Assembly (NCBI RefSeq): GCF_016907915.1
Contig: NZ_JAFBCW010000016.1
Span: forward strand, 1-60,616
Reading direction: 5' to 3'
Length of the DNA stretch: 60,616 nucleotides
Source of the DNA: Desulforadius tongensis
Lineage (GTDB): Bacteria; Bacillota; Desulfotomaculia; Desulfotomaculales; Desulfohalotomaculaceae
The notes under the pieces are model-generated. The model did not search any database, was not told where the DNA came from, and saw nothing but the letters and a program-made list of their open reading frames with translations. A program made the position numbers and the translations under genes. The first letter of the stretch is position 1; every line of letters begins with the position of its first letter. Shown piece by piece: positions 43,684 through 52,650 of the stretch.

Positions 43684-44532
43684 TTGCAGTTAAAGCTTAA
43701 AGCCCATGCCAAAATAAACCTGACGTTAAAGGTGCTGGGCAAACGAAGTGACGGTTATCACCAGTTGGAAACGATAATGCAGAGTTTAGAATTACATGAT
43801 GAGTTAACCATTGAACAGCGTAAAGAAGGCATTGAATTAAGCGTTCAAGGTGCTGTCCCGGCCGGCCGGGATAATTTAGCTTACCGGGCGGCGGAAGTTA
43901 TTAAACGGTATACCCGCTGCAGCAAAGGGTGTTTTATTTATCTTGTTAAACGTATACCGGTGGCTGCCGGCCTGGCGGGGGGGTCCACCGATGCTGCCGC
44001 TGTACTGCTGGGGTTGAATAAATTATGGGATTTGGGATTAACCAAGCAGGAACTGCTGCAGCTGGCGGAAAAGCTGGGGGCGGATGTACCCTTCTGCCTG
44101 TGGGGAGGAACTGCCCTGGCCAGGGGTAAGGGGGAAGAGCTAACCCCGTTGCCCGGGGCGCCGGAAATGGGAGTGGTGCTGGTTAAACCTCACTTTGGGG
44201 TTTCCACCGCCGAGGTTTACCGCGGCTGGGCCGGTGCTTGTTTAGGAGAACGGCCGGATACAGCTGCGATGATCGCTGCCCTGCAGCAGGGAAGTATTGC
44301 CGGAATAGCAAAAAACTTGGCTAATGACCTGGAGTATGTAACCTTACAGATGCATCCTCAGTTGCAGGAAATTAAAGAGGCTGTAAAGAAAGCCGGGGCT
44401 GACGGGGTGCTGATGTCGGGCAGCGGCCCTACAATTTTTGGACTAACTGATTCCGAGGAACAGGCCCGTGAAATTGCCGGTAGGCTGAAGATACCCGGCG
44501 CCCGGGTAATTGCCACCGCCACCCTGTCTTGA
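43684..44532 (+). CDS. ispE: 4-diphosphocytidyl-2-C-methyl-D-erythritol kinase
   Basis: IspE is the GHMP kinase of the MEP isoprenoid pathway. The 282-residue protein has LKAHAKINLTLKVLGKR, the ATP loop PVAAGLAGGSTDAAAVL and the C-terminal LMSGSGPTIFG. Start is TTG 43684 after GGGAGG. Confidence 0.96.
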   Translation: MQLKLKAHAKINLTLKVLGKRSDGYHQLETIMQSLELHDELTIEQRKEGIELSVQGAVPAGRDNLAYRAAEVIKRYTRCSKGCFIYLVKRIPVAAGLAGGSTDAAAVLLGLNKLWDLGLTKQELLQLAEKLGADVPFCLWGGTALARGKGEELTPLPGAPEMGVVLVKPHFGVSTAEVYRGWAGACLGERPDTAAMIAALQQGSIAGIAKNLANDLEYVTLQMHPQLQEIKEAVKKAGADGVLMSGSGPTIFGLTDSEEQAREIAGRLKIPGARVIATATLS

Positions 44533-44676
44533 TCTACCTGAAAAATGGTATCTTACTGGGCCGGCGGCTTTTGTAACCTTCGCTAAAATTCCTTCGCCGG
44601 CTCAATGGGAGGAAATTTATTATAGAAAATGTAATAATAATAGTTTAAAGAAGCGTTAAGGGGGATAATTTAAAAA

Positions 44677-45375
44677 ATGAAACAAGAACCACGGTTGGTA
44701 CCGATTAAACTGGACAATTATAAGCCGCTGAGGGAAATAGTTTTTGAAACCCTTAGAGATGCCATTATCAAAGGCAAACTGAAGCCGGGCGAGCGCCTGA
44801 TGGAAATACAGTTGGCAGAAGAAATGGGAGTGAGCCGTACCCCGGTACGGGAAGCCATCCGTAAATTAGAATTGGATGGGCTTGTGGTGATGGTGCCGCG
44901 TAAAGGGGCCTATGTGGCCGGTATCTCGATGAAAGATATCGTAGATGTTTTTGAAGTGCGGGCGGCATTGGATGCCCTGGCAGCAAGGCTGGCTGCAGAG
45001 AGAATTACAGATGAAGAACTGGATCAACTGGAAAAGTCCATCGTATCCATAAACGAAGTTTCCGACGGTAAGGACATTAATGCGGTGGTGGCCAGGGATA
45101 CCGGTTTCCACGAAACCATATACAAGGCCAGCCGTAATGAAAAATTAGTACAATTTATTACTCATCTTAAAGAGCAGCTGCAGCGATTCCGGGCCACTTC
45201 ACTGGCACTGCCCGGCCGTACTAAAGAGGCGGTGGAGGAACACAAGCAAATTGTGGAAGCGCTGTCTGAGCGCGATGCCGATCGAGCGGCCCAACTGGCT
45301 TACCAGCATATTGAAAATGCAGAGAACAGCATGTTAAGCGCTATTAAAAAACTAAAGGAGTTTGAAGATGAATGA
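44677..45375 (+). CDS. GntR family regulator, FadR (FCD) subgroup
   Basis: A 232-residue regulator with an N-terminal winged helix (GERLMEIQLAEEMGVSRTPV then REAIRKLE) and an FCD effector domain containing metal-ligand-like histidines (FHETIY, EEHKQIVEAL). Effector unknown. It takes the place of purR in the B. subtilis order and overlaps the next gene by 4 bases, which may be its target. Confidence 0.9.
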   Translation: MKQEPRLVPIKLDNYKPLREIVFETLRDAIIKGKLKPGERLMEIQLAEEMGVSRTPVREAIRKLELDGLVVMVPRKGAYVAGISMKDIVDVFEVRAALDALAARLAAERITDEELDQLEKSIVSINEVSDGKDINAVVARDTGFHETIYKASRNEKLVQFITHLKEQLQRFRATSLALPGRTKEAVEEHKQIVEALSERDADRAAQLAYQHIENAENSMLSAIKKLKEFEDE

Positions 45376-46127
45376 TAGATGCGTTGGTACTGGCCGGCAG
45401 TCCCAACGACGGGCTACTTAAAGATTGCAGCAGTGCCAAATTTGAGGCATTAATTCCCATTGGAGAACGCACCATGGTGGAATATGTTGTGGAGGCATTG
45501 AGGCAGTCTAAAAAAATTGGGCAGGTGGTGGTGGTGGGGCCCAGGGAACTGTCGGCCCTTTTATCTCCCCGCGGGGTTAAGGTGGTGGCGCCCAAAAAAA
45601 CAGTAATGGAAAATATATATTACGGTTTTCAGCACCTACCCAATGCCCAAAGAGCCCTGGTGGTTACATCGGATATACCGCTCATTACATCCGAAACGAT
45701 AGACAACTTTATTAATTTGTGCGGTGACTGTAAAAGTGATCTGTACTTTCCGGCAGTACCCAAAGACGCGGTAGAGAAAAAATTCCCGCTGGTTAAAAGA
45801 ACTTACGTTAAACTGAGAGAGGGAACTTTTACCGGAGGCAATGTTTTTATGGTTAACCCGGCCGTGGTGCCCAAATGTTTAGATATTGGACAAAGATTTG
45901 TTGAGATGAGAAAAAGCCCCTTGAAACTGTGCGGCATGCTGGGGGTTAAATTTTTAATAAAATTTATAACCAACAGCTTGACCCTGGAGGAAGTTGAACA
46001 AAAGGCATCGGCGGTACTGGGTATCAGGGGCAGGGTAGTGATATGCAGTTTCCCAGAGTTGGGGGTGGATATTGATAAACCCAGTGACCTTTCACTGGCC
46101 ATGGAAGCCTTGGGTGTTAGTACTTAA
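45372..46127 (+). CDS. MobA-like nucleotidyltransferase
   Basis: A 251-residue protein of the NTP-transferase fold: MIDALVLAGSPNDG is the glycine-rich nucleotide loop, and VVTSDIPLI supplies a metal-binding aspartate. The substrate is unknown. It is translationally coupled to the GntR gene (ATGA overlap) and located just before spoVG. Confidence 0.82.
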   Translation: MIDALVLAGSPNDGLLKDCSSAKFEALIPIGERTMVEYVVEALRQSKKIGQVVVVGPRELSALLSPRGVKVVAPKKTVMENIYYGFQHLPNAQRALVVTSDIPLITSETIDNFINLCGDCKSDLYFPAVPKDAVEKKFPLVKRTYVKLREGTFTGGNVFMVNPAVVPKCLDIGQRFVEMRKSPLKLCGMLGVKFLIKFITNSLTLEEVEQKASAVLGIRGRVVICSFPELGVDIDKPSDLSLAMEALGVST

Positions 46128-46218
46128 CAATGCCCGGGGCTTTTTATTTTGAAAACAGTTGGAATTCAGAGTAAATATTTAACAAGGAATATTTTTCTAA
46201 AAAATATGAAAATCCAGG

Positions 46219-46247
46219 AAGGAATTTGAGATACAATGCAGAAGATT
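46219..46247 (+). promoter_or_regulatory. Possible sigma-H promoter of spoVG
   Basis: AAGGAATTT (46219-46227) followed 12 bases later by AGAAGATT resembles the sigma-H pattern (RnAGGAWWW ... RnnGAAT), except for GATT in the -10. spoVG is a sigma-H gene in B. subtilis. Confidence 0.4.
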
Positions 46248-46299
46248 CAATTAACTAAAAAAATATACATCATAGTATAGTGGGAAGGTGGTGAAAAAT

Positions 46300-46569
46300 A
46301 TGCAGGTGACGGATGTAAGAATACGAAAAATTCTTCCCGACGGCAAAATGAAAGCAATTGTTTCAGTTACTTTAAATGACATGTTTGTGGTACATAACGT
46401 AAAAGTAGTGGAGGGACAAAACGGTTTATTTGTCGCTATGCCCAGCAGCAAAACTCCCAGTGGTGAGTACAGAGACATAGCCCATCCCATTAATTCAGAA
46501 GCCAGGGAAATTATTCAATCCGCAGTTTTAGAGGCATTTAATTCAGCAGTAAATTCTCAGGCAATTTAA
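46300..46569 (+). CDS. spoVG: SpoVG regulator
   Basis: SpoVG is an 89-residue nucleic-acid-binding regulator of sporulation and division. [11 protein letters not shown] and [20 protein letters not shown] are diagnostic. GGTGGTGA fits ATG 46300; the upstream GTGs would add residues not found in the family. Confidence 0.96.
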   Translation: MQVTDVRIRKILPDGKMKAIVSVTLNDMFVVHNVKVVEGQNGLFVAMPSSKTPSGEYRDIAHPINSEAREIIQSAVLEAFNSAVNSQAI

Positions 46570-46731
46570 TAAATTAGGATTAATTAGGGAGCTTTGCTCC
46601 CTTTTGTATTTTTATAGATTATATTGTGCAAAAATGTCAGGATATAGAGGAATACTGTATTCAGTGTTGAATGTTATAATTGTGTAACATTTTTTTCGAG
46701 AACTAAATTATGGTACAAAGGGGGTTCCCGA

Positions 46732-48096
46732 ATGCGGCTTGCGGCAGTAATTTTAGCAGCTGGTAAGGGTACCAGAATGAAATCCAAACTGCCGAAAGTG
46801 TTGCACCAGGTGGGTGGCAAGCCGATGTTGGGACATGTGCTTGATGCTGTTGTAAAGGCCGGTGCGGAAAAAACGGTTGTTGTAGCAGGTTATGGGGCAG
46901 AGCAGGTGGAATCCTTTGTGGGAAACCGTGCCCAGGTGGTATACCAGGAACAACAACTGGGGACAGCCCATGCATTAATGCAGGCTGCCGGCATTTTAGA
47001 GTCCTTTCCCGGCCATATACTTGTAGTGTGTGGGGATACACCGTTAATAACCCCGGAAACACTATCCCAGTTGGTAAAGTGTCATGCAGATAATCAAGCA
47101 TCGGCCACCGTTCTGACTACAGTAATGCAAGACCCCACCGGTTACGGGCGAGTGATTCGCGACGAACAAGGCAGGGTAGATCGCATAGTAGAGCAGAAGG
47201 ATGGAACGCCGGAAGAACTGGCGGTGCAGGAAATTAACACCGGGTTTTATTGTTTTGCAGTGCCCGGTTTGTTTGATGCTCTAAAGCAGATTTCTTCTGA
47301 CAATGCCCAGGGAGAGTATTATCTGCCGGATATAATCAAAATTTATAACCGGCAGAACAAAGTTGTTGCGGCCAGCCTTTGTAATGATCCCCGTGAAGTG
47401 ATGGGTGTAAACAACCGCCAGCAGCTGGCAGCGGCGGAAAAAGAACTGCGCGCCAGGGTGCTGAATCGCCTGATGAATGACGGTGTAACGGTAATTGATC
47501 CAGCAGCTACCTATGTTGACAGTACAGTGACCATAGAACCGGATACCGTGCTGTACCCCGGAACGATACTTGAGGGTGATGTTAAAATTGCCGGCGGCTG
47601 TTATGTCGGCCCTAATACACGTATTGTCAGCAGTATAATTGGCCCGGGCTGCCGGGTTCAATATTCAGTAGTAATGGACAGTGAAATAGGTCCCGGCTGT
47701 ACCATCGGTCCCTTTGCTTACATTCGTCCGGAATGCAAACTGGGGTCCGGTGTAAAAATCGGTGACTTTGTAGAGGTTAAAAAATCTGAAATTGGTAATA
47801 ACAGTAAGGTGCCGCACTTATCTTACATAGGAGATTCAATTATCGGTAAAGATGTTAATGTGGGTGCTGGAACTATTACCTGTAACTATGACGGAAAGAA
47901 AAAACACCGTACCGAGATTAATGATGGCGCCTTCATAGGCAGTAATACTAACCTGGTAGCACCGGTAAAAGTGGGCGCCGGAGCGGTGATTGCTGCCGGG
48001 TCCACCATCACCAAAGATGTTCCCCGGGGGGCGCTGGGTGTGGCCAGGGGACGACAGATAAACAAAGAAAACTGGGTTAAAAAAGGCAGTAAATAA
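46732..48096 (+). CDS. glmU: Bifunctional UDP-GlcNAc pyrophosphorylase / GlcN-1-P acetyltransferase
   Basis: GlmU makes UDP-GlcNAc for the cell wall. The 454-residue protein has the uridylyltransferase domain ([20 protein letters not shown]) and a C-terminal left-handed beta helix with hexapeptide repeats ([36 protein letters not shown]). Confidence 0.97.
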   Translation: MRLAAVILAAGKGTRMKSKLPKVLHQVGGKPMLGHVLDAVVKAGAEKTVVVAGYGAEQVESFVGNRAQVVYQEQQLGTAHALMQAAGILESFPGHILVVCGDTPLITPETLSQLVKCHADNQASATVLTTVMQDPTGYGRVIRDEQGRVDRIVEQKDGTPEELAVQEINTGFYCFAVPGLFDALKQISSDNAQGEYYLPDIIKIYNRQNKVVAASLCNDPREVMGVNNRQQLAAAEKELRARVLNRLMNDGVTVIDPAATYVDSTVTIEPDTVLYPGTILEGDVKIAGGCYVGPNTRIVSSIIGPGCRVQYSVVMDSEIGPGCTIGPFAYIRPECKLGSGVKIGDFVEVKKSEIGNNSKVPHLSYIGDSIIGKDVNVGAGTITCNYDGKKKHRTEINDGAFIGSNTNLVAPVKVGAGAVIAAGSTITKDVPRGALGVARGRQINKENWVKKGSK

Positions 48097-48127
48097 TATA
48101 CAAAGCATTATTTTGGAGGTAAAGTAA

Positions 48128-49078
48128 ATGTCTTCGGGAAACAAGCGGTTAAAAATATTTACTGGTAATGCAAATAGAAAATTAGCAGAAGAAATATGCC
48201 AATACCTGGGAGTAACCATGGGTGATTCCAATGTAGGCCGGTTTAGCGATGGCGAAATAAGGGTTAGAATTAATGAAAGTGTCCGGGGGGCGGATGTTTT
48301 TATTATTCAACCCACCTCTACCCCGGTAAATGAACATTTAATGGAACTGCTGGTGATGATAGATGCTATCCGCCGGGCTTCGGCAAGGCGCATTACCGCG
48401 GTCATTCCTTATTACGGCTATGCCCGTCAGGACCGTAAAGCCCGGGCTAGGGATCCCATTACGTCAAAACTTATTGCTAACCTGTTATATGCTGCCGGTG
48501 CCAGGCGGGTAATAACCATGGACCTGCATGCCGGGCAGATACAGGGATTCTTTGATATTCCGGTGGACCACCTGCCGGGTGTGCCTATACTGGCAGAGTA
48601 TTTCACGCGGAATGAAATAGACAACCTGGTGGTTGTTTCTCCGGATATTGGTGGAGTGACCAGGGCACGGGATCTGGCAGAACGGCTGGGTGTACCGCTG
48701 GCCATCATCGATAAACGCCGTCCGGAACCCAATGTGGCGGAGGTAACCAATGTCATCGGTAAAATAAGAGATAAGCGGGTTATCATGATAGACGACATTA
48801 TTGACACCGCCGGCACTATTACCAAAGGTGCCGAAGCCCTGTTGGAACGGGGAGCGAAAGAAATTTATGCCTGCTGTACCCACCCGGTATTATCCGGGCC
48901 GGCCGTTGAACGATTGAAAAATTCAGTGATTAAAGAACTGGTGGTTACCAACACCATACATTTGACTAAAGAAAAACTTTTTGATCGGGTTAAAGTACTT
49001 TCGGTGGCCCCAATATTGGGAGAAGCAATTATTCGCATTCATGAAGACCTGTCTGTAAGCAAACTTTTTGACGCATAG
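48128..49078 (+). CDS. prs: Ribose-phosphate pyrophosphokinase
   Basis: Prs makes PRPP. The 316-residue protein shows [50 protein letters not shown] and the PRPP loop [12 protein letters not shown]. In B. subtilis it is directly followed by ctc and pth; here a 4.5-kb insert separates them. Confidence 0.97.
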   Translation: MSSGNKRLKIFTGNANRKLAEEICQYLGVTMGDSNVGRFSDGEIRVRINESVRGADVFIIQPTSTPVNEHLMELLVMIDAIRRASARRITAVIPYYGYARQDRKARARDPITSKLIANLLYAAGARRVITMDLHAGQIQGFFDIPVDHLPGVPILAEYFTRNEIDNLVVVSPDIGGVTRARDLAERLGVPLAIIDKRRPEPNVAEVTNVIGKIRDKRVIMIDDIIDTAGTITKGAEALLERGAKEIYACCTHPVLSGPAVERLKNSVIKELVVTNTIHLTKEKLFDRVKVLSVAPILGEAIIRIHEDLSVSKLFDA

Positions 49079-49125
49079 GCAAGCCCCCATGCCCGCGGCG
49101 CCAACAGGAAATAAAAAAAGAAACA

Positions 49126-49171
49126 AGAAAACACCGCTTTTATACCGAAAGGTTTGAAAGCGGTGTTTTAT
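49126..49171 (+). terminator. Terminator of prs and insertion target of the group II intron
   Basis: AAAACACCGCTTT and AAAGCGGTGTTTT form the stem. The intron-like sequence starts at the base after TTTTAT, the usual site for class C group II introns. Confidence 0.88.
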
Positions 49172-49403
49172 GTGCGCCCGGCATGGGCGATGTCTATAAG
49201 GTGGAAGTCCCGAACGTTAAAGGTAGCAGTAAACATTAGCTTAAGGCAAGGTGTAAAATCTCAAATTAAAAATGTCTAAACCACCCTCGTATTCTCAAAT
49301 TAAATAATCTGCAAATAATTTTAATGCTAAAATAATTTGCGAAAAATTCTCATTTTATTTTGGTACAAAAATATTATAAAATTTGTTGCGGGAGTGATTA
49401 CTC

Positions 49404-49690
49404 ATGCAGCAAATTTTTTTAACTTCATTAACCCCAAAAGAATATTTCGATACGGGTAAAAAATTTCCCTTTCTACAACCTGAAAGCTGCCTTAATCCTG
49501 CCGTCTTGTACAAATACCACCTAAAAAGCATGGGCTCTACAGCCGCAATTATATCTGTCAGGATTTCTCTAACAAAATCCTAATTCGTCGTTACTACTGC
49601 CCCTACTGCGGGAATACTTTTTCTTACCTGCCCTCTTTTTGTCTGCCGTACTTCCAGTACTCCATAGGACTTATCTTTATGGCTATATTG
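49404..49690 (+). pseudogene. DUF6431-like transposase-associated protein, broken
   Basis: After GGGAGTGA, ATG 49404 reads MQQIFLTSLTPKEYFDTGKK and FPFLQPESC, then shifts frame near 49535. The second frame continues YYCPYCGNTFSYLPSFC, a zinc-finger segment typical of these proteins. Confidence 0.6.
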
Positions 49691-49884
49691 TATTTTTTTA
49701 CCTTGACCGGTCGAAGGAGGGATTTTAAGACTTATCAAATCAATGTATAGCAATATCTATTGGAACAAGCAGCACCTAGTTTTTTATATTAAAAGATTTT
49801 TAGATAACTTGAAGTTTATACAGATGGGCTTGCGCCAATTGTTTTCTGGTATTTGCTGAAGCGCTTTGCCCATCAGTTTATAAA

Positions 49885-49980
49885 TGAACTGTGGCAAACG
49901 GATATTATGTACGGCCCTGGATCAAGGTGGGTAAGTCTAAAAAACAAACGTATTTGATAGCATTTATCGATGATGCCTAA
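49885..49980 (+). pseudogene. DDE transposase (rve-type) fragment
   Basis: ELWQTDIMYGP in one frame and IKVGKSKKQTYLIAFIDDA in another, separated by a one-base shift and followed by a stop, match the first catalytic Asp segment and the FIDDAS motif of integrase-core transposases. Confidence 0.65.
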
Positions 49981-50102
49981 AATAGTAATTATCAAGTTGA
50001 ATGCTACCGTAATTTGAGAATTATTTTTAAAGTTATTATTTTAATTTGAGAATTTGGGTCATTTTTACGCCTATTAATACTAATTTAATTTGAGAATTGA
50101 CA

Positions 50103-50300
50103 CCTAAGACAAAGAGAAAGAAACTAATTACACTGGGAATACCCAAAAAATGGGCTGTATTAATAAGTAGCTCACGAAAAGGAATATGGCGCTTATCAAA
50201 TACTCCGCAAGTAAATAAAGCCCTTTCACTCACCTTCTGGCGAGAACAAGGACTTAAGAGTTTAGTCAAGCGCTACGATAAACTTCGTTCCACAACATGA
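50103..50300 (+). pseudogene. C-terminal fragment of a group II intron reverse transcriptase
   Basis: The frame reads RKGIWRLSNTPQVNKALS and EQGLKSLVKRYDKLRSTT, the usual C-terminal end of group II intron proteins. The N-terminal reverse transcriptase domain is missing, replaced by the insertion sequence. Confidence 0.8.
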
Positions 50301-50390
50301 ACCGCCGTATACCGAACGGTACGTACGGTGGTGTGAGAGGACAGGAGTTAATCACTCCTTTCTACTCGATTGAAGGTTAAATTAAAATTA

Positions 50391-50801
50391 TTACAAATTA
50401 TCTTGTTGTACCCTTAAAATTAAATCTTCCACTTTTTTCTTAATAATATCTCTTGTTTTCCTAAATCCTTCAATTGGCCCTCCGGATGGGTCTTCAAGTC
50501 CCCAGTCTTCTGAATGCTTGCACAGCACGTGGGGACAAACTACATTACACCCCATAGTTACTAAAATATCTACTTCTTTTGGTATATCACTAAGTAGTTT
50601 AGGATAATGCTTACTCATATCAACTCCCGCTTCTTCCATAACCTGCACTGCTTGAGGTTTTACTTCGGGATGTTTTTCTGTACCTGCCGAATACACATCC
50701 AGTACATCACTGTCTAATTTTTTAGCCCATCCTTCTGCCATTTGGGAACGGCATGAATTATGCGTGCAAACAAATGCAACTTTTTTTTCATGATAAATCA
50801 C
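50391..50801 (-). CDS. arsC: Arsenate reductase ArsC, thioredoxin-coupled type
   Basis: ArsC reduces arsenate to arsenite for export. This low-molecular-weight-phosphatase-fold protein has the P-loop CTHNSCRS (Cys12, Cys17) and downstream redox cysteines in MGCNVVCPHVLCKH, with EDWGLEDPSGGP following. As read it starts at GTG 50801, with its ribosome binding site touching the start. An ATG at 50791 is well spaced after AAGGGTGA but runs out of frame through a tract of eight A residues; a ninth A would give the family-typical start MKKKVAFVC. See findings. Confidence 0.88.
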   Translation of the reverse strand: MIYHEKKVAFVCTHNSCRSQMAEGWAKKLDSDVLDVYSAGTEKHPEVKPQAVQVMEEAGVDMSKHYPKLLSDIPKEVDILVTMGCNVVCPHVLCKHSEDWGLEDPSGGPIEGFRKTRDIIKKKVEDLILRVQQDNL

Positions 50802-50831
50802 CCTTAGTCGCAGACTTTATGCAGCGGTATT

Positions 50832-51899
50832 TTAGATATCTTTAAACCAATTTCTGGTATTATTTGCTATTTTAACAAGTGTAAGCATCAACGGTACTTC
50901 TACTAATACTCCCACTACTGTGACCAAGGCAGCGCCAGATTGAAGTCCGAATAATGATATGGCTACAGCAACGGCAAGTTCAAAGAAGTTGCTTGTGCCT
51001 ATCATTGAAGCTGGTGCTGCAATATTATGCGGAAGCTTCCAAAGCCGTGCCCAACCGTAAGCAAAAATAAATATCAAGAAGCTTTGAATGATAAGCGGTA
51101 CTGCAATTAATCCAATGTGAAATGGATTATTAATAATAACCTCTCCTTGAAAGGAGAATATTATTATCAGCGTTAATAAAAGACCGATAATCGTTATATT
51201 ATTAAACTTTTTAAGAAACACATTTTCAAAATAATCCGACCCTTTATTTTGGATTATATACCTTCTGGAGACATATCCCCCTGCTAGCGGTATTACCACA
51301 AATAATACCACTGATAAAAGCAGCGTGTCATAAGGTACTAGAACATCGGAAACTCCCAGTAAAAATGCAACAATTGGTGTAAAGGCAAATAACAGTATAA
51401 GGTCATTTACTGCAACCTGAACTAAAGTATATGCTGGATCTCCATCTGTTAAATGACTCCACACAAAAACCATAGCTGTACAGGGGGCTGCTCCCAACAG
51501 TACCGCCCCTGCCAGGTAATCTGTTGCCAAATCTGCCGGTATAAAGGCTTCAAAAACAACCTTAAAGAAAAATGCGGCAATTAAATACATTGTAAAAGGC
51601 TTTATAAGCCAGTTTGTAACACATGTTACCGTTAATCCTTTGGGTTTTTTGGTTGCTTCAACTATGCTGGAAAAATCAATTTTAAGCATCATGGGGTAAA
51701 TCATAAGCCATATAAGAATAGCAACCGGTATGGAAACCTGTGCATATTCAAATTTACTTAAAGTTTGTGGGAAAGCTGGGAATAACTGTCCTATGGCAAC
51801 CCCTGCAACAATACATAAGGCCACCCAAATTGTTAAATACCTTCCAAAAAAATCCAAAACCTGGCCTTGCTGTTTACTTTCCTCAGACACATTAACCAT
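50832..51899 (-). CDS. acr3: Arsenite efflux permease ACR3
   Basis: A 355-residue ten-segment permease of the ACR3 family with the diagnostic LGAAPCTAMVFVWSHLTDGD (the functional cysteine) and MIGTSNFFELAVAVAISLFG. It exports arsenite. ATG 51899 follows AAGG closely; GTG 51890 is better spaced from GGATGG. It lies between arsR and arsC in one minus-strand operon. Confidence 0.93.
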   Translation of the reverse strand: MVNVSEESKQQGQVLDFFGRYLTIWVALCIVAGVAIGQLFPAFPQTLSKFEYAQVSIPVAILIWLMIYPMMLKIDFSSIVEATKKPKGLTVTCVTNWLIKPFTMYLIAAFFFKVVFEAFIPADLATDYLAGAVLLGAAPCTAMVFVWSHLTDGDPAYTLVQVAVNDLILLFAFTPIVAFLLGVSDVLVPYDTLLLSVVLFVVIPLAGGYVSRRYIIQNKGSDYFENVFLKKFNNITIIGLLLTLIIIFSFQGEVIINNPFHIGLIAVPLIIQSFLIFIFAYGWARLWKLPHNIAAPASMIGTSNFFELAVAVAISLFGLQSGAALVTVVGVLVEVPLMLTLVKIANNTRNWFKDI

Positions 51900-52020
51900 C
51901 CTTCCGTGAATTAAGTTTTTTCTTTTATACAGAGGCATACAGAGGCATTTTTTGCTACCCAGGTGATTTCTCCGTTTACATTAGTTTACATTATAAGAAG
52001 GCATCTTTATTTTTTGGTTA

Positions 52021-52335
52021 TTAATCCCCCTCCTTTGGCTTTAAAACTTTTTTACAAATACAGTTTTCTTTATATGATGATAAATAGTTAATATAAGCAC
52101 ATAAATCATTAAAAGCGGCCTTGTTTAATGAATATATCATCCATTTACCGTTTTTTCTGGAATTGACCAACCCTGCATGCTGAAGTATTTTCATATGATG
52201 TGAGATAGTGGGCTGTGTAAGATCTAATCCTTCCATTATGTCGCAGGCGCAAAGCTCCCTGCAGGACAGCATATCAATAATCAGCAATCTGTTTTTATCA
52301 GCAAGGGCCTTAAATATTTCAATCTTTTCTTTCAC
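52021..52335 (-). CDS. arsR: ArsR family repressor
   Basis: A 104-residue winged-helix metalloregulator with ELCACDIME, the arsenite-sensing cysteine motif of ArsR helix 3, then LTQPTISHHMKILQHAGLV, the recognition helix. Further cysteines at the C terminus (ENCICKK) could complete a site. GGGGTGG is spaced 5 bases before GTG 52335, with TTG 52338 the alternative. Confidence 0.94.
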   Translation of the reverse strand: MKEKIEIFKALADKNRLLIIDMLSCRELCACDIMEGLDLTQPTISHHMKILQHAGLVNSRKNGKWMIYSLNKAAFNDLCAYINYLSSYKENCICKKVLKPKEGD

Positions 52336-52355
52336 CAAACCACCCCATAAAAAAA

Positions 52356-52381
52356 CATAGAAATATATAAATGTATCTATG
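52356..52381 (-). promoter_or_regulatory. Probable ArsR operator
   Basis: An imperfect inverted repeat with ends CATAG and CTATG and an AT-rich centre (26 bp) lies 21 bases upstream of the arsR start, as expected for an autoregulated ars operon. Confidence 0.6.
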
Positions 52382-52435
52382 AATAGAATAAAACTTTATT
52401 TTACTTTCGTCAATATATTTTTGTAGCAAAATGGA

Positions 52436-52463
52436 AAAAGGCTGTCGATTTTATCGACAACCT
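52436..52463 (-). terminator. Terminator of the PRC-barrel operon
   Basis: On the minus strand GGTTGTCGAT and ATCGACAGCC pair around AAA and end in TTTTT. Confidence 0.88.
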
Positions 52464-52472
52464 GCACAGACG

Positions 52473-52598
52473 TTATTTATCATTAGTCTCTTTTTCTTCT
52501 TCCTGATCTTTATTTTCCAGCGCAGAAAACCGGTCATAACTGCGGTTGGGGAACCCGGTTATAAAATCATCCGGGCGCCCGGTGAAATTAGCGGACAT
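52473..52598 (-). CDS. Small hydrophilic protein, 41 residues
   Basis: GGGGGTGG is spaced 5 bases before ATG 52598. The product starts MSANFTGRPDDFITG and ends in a Glu/Lys-rich tail; no membrane segment. The ribosome binding site lies within the 3' arm of a hairpin (52610-52650), and a terminator follows the stop, so it probably ends the PRC-barrel operon. Function unknown. Confidence 0.65.
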   Translation of the reverse strand: MSANFTGRPDDFITGFPNRSYDRFSALENKDQEEEKETNDK

Positions 52599-52607
52599 AA
52601 TACCACC

Positions 52608-52650
52608 CCCGGTGCTTTTTTACTATTTTTCCCGCAGCACCGGGGGTTTA
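52608..52650. repeat. 10-bp hairpin between the PRC-barrel gene and the 41-codon gene
   Basis: CCCCCGGTGC and GCACCGGGGG pair around a 22-nt loop. On the minus strand the second arm contains the Shine-Dalgarno of the following small gene; on the plus strand it is followed by TTT. Confidence 0.7.

Larger units (their letters stand above)
49252..50102 (+). mobile_element. Degenerate insertion sequence inside the intron
   Basis: The element begins TGTAAAATCTCAAATTAAA and ends with the inverted match TTTAATTTGAGAATTGACA. Each end carries further copies of the core TCTCAAATT (left 49259, 49293 and a weaker one at 49348; right, inverted, at about 50011, 50043 and 50087). Inside are fragments of a zinc-finger/DUF6431-like protein and of a DDE transposase. 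Frameshifts and stops show that it is dead. The family could not be fixed by eye. Confidence 0.75.
49172..50370 (+). mobile_element. Decayed group II intron, class C type
   Basis: The 5' end GTGCGCCCGGCATGGG with GTGGAAGTCCCGAACG is a standard group II intron start (domain I). The 3' end has the C-terminal part of the intron reverse transcriptase, then domain V (AACCGCCGTATACCGAACGG ... GTACGTACGGTGGTGT) and domain VI (GGAGTTAATCACTCC) ending at TACTCGAT. The CGC-type domain V and the location directly behind a terminator hairpin point to class C. Everything between 49252 and 50102 is a foreign insertion sequence, and most of the intron and its reverse transcriptase are gone, so it cannot move by itself. 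Confidence 0.87.

Noticed and set aside
50097-50300. Stand-alone 67-codon gene
   Set aside because: It starts in the IS end and encodes only the tail of a group II intron reverse transcriptase; treated as a fragment.
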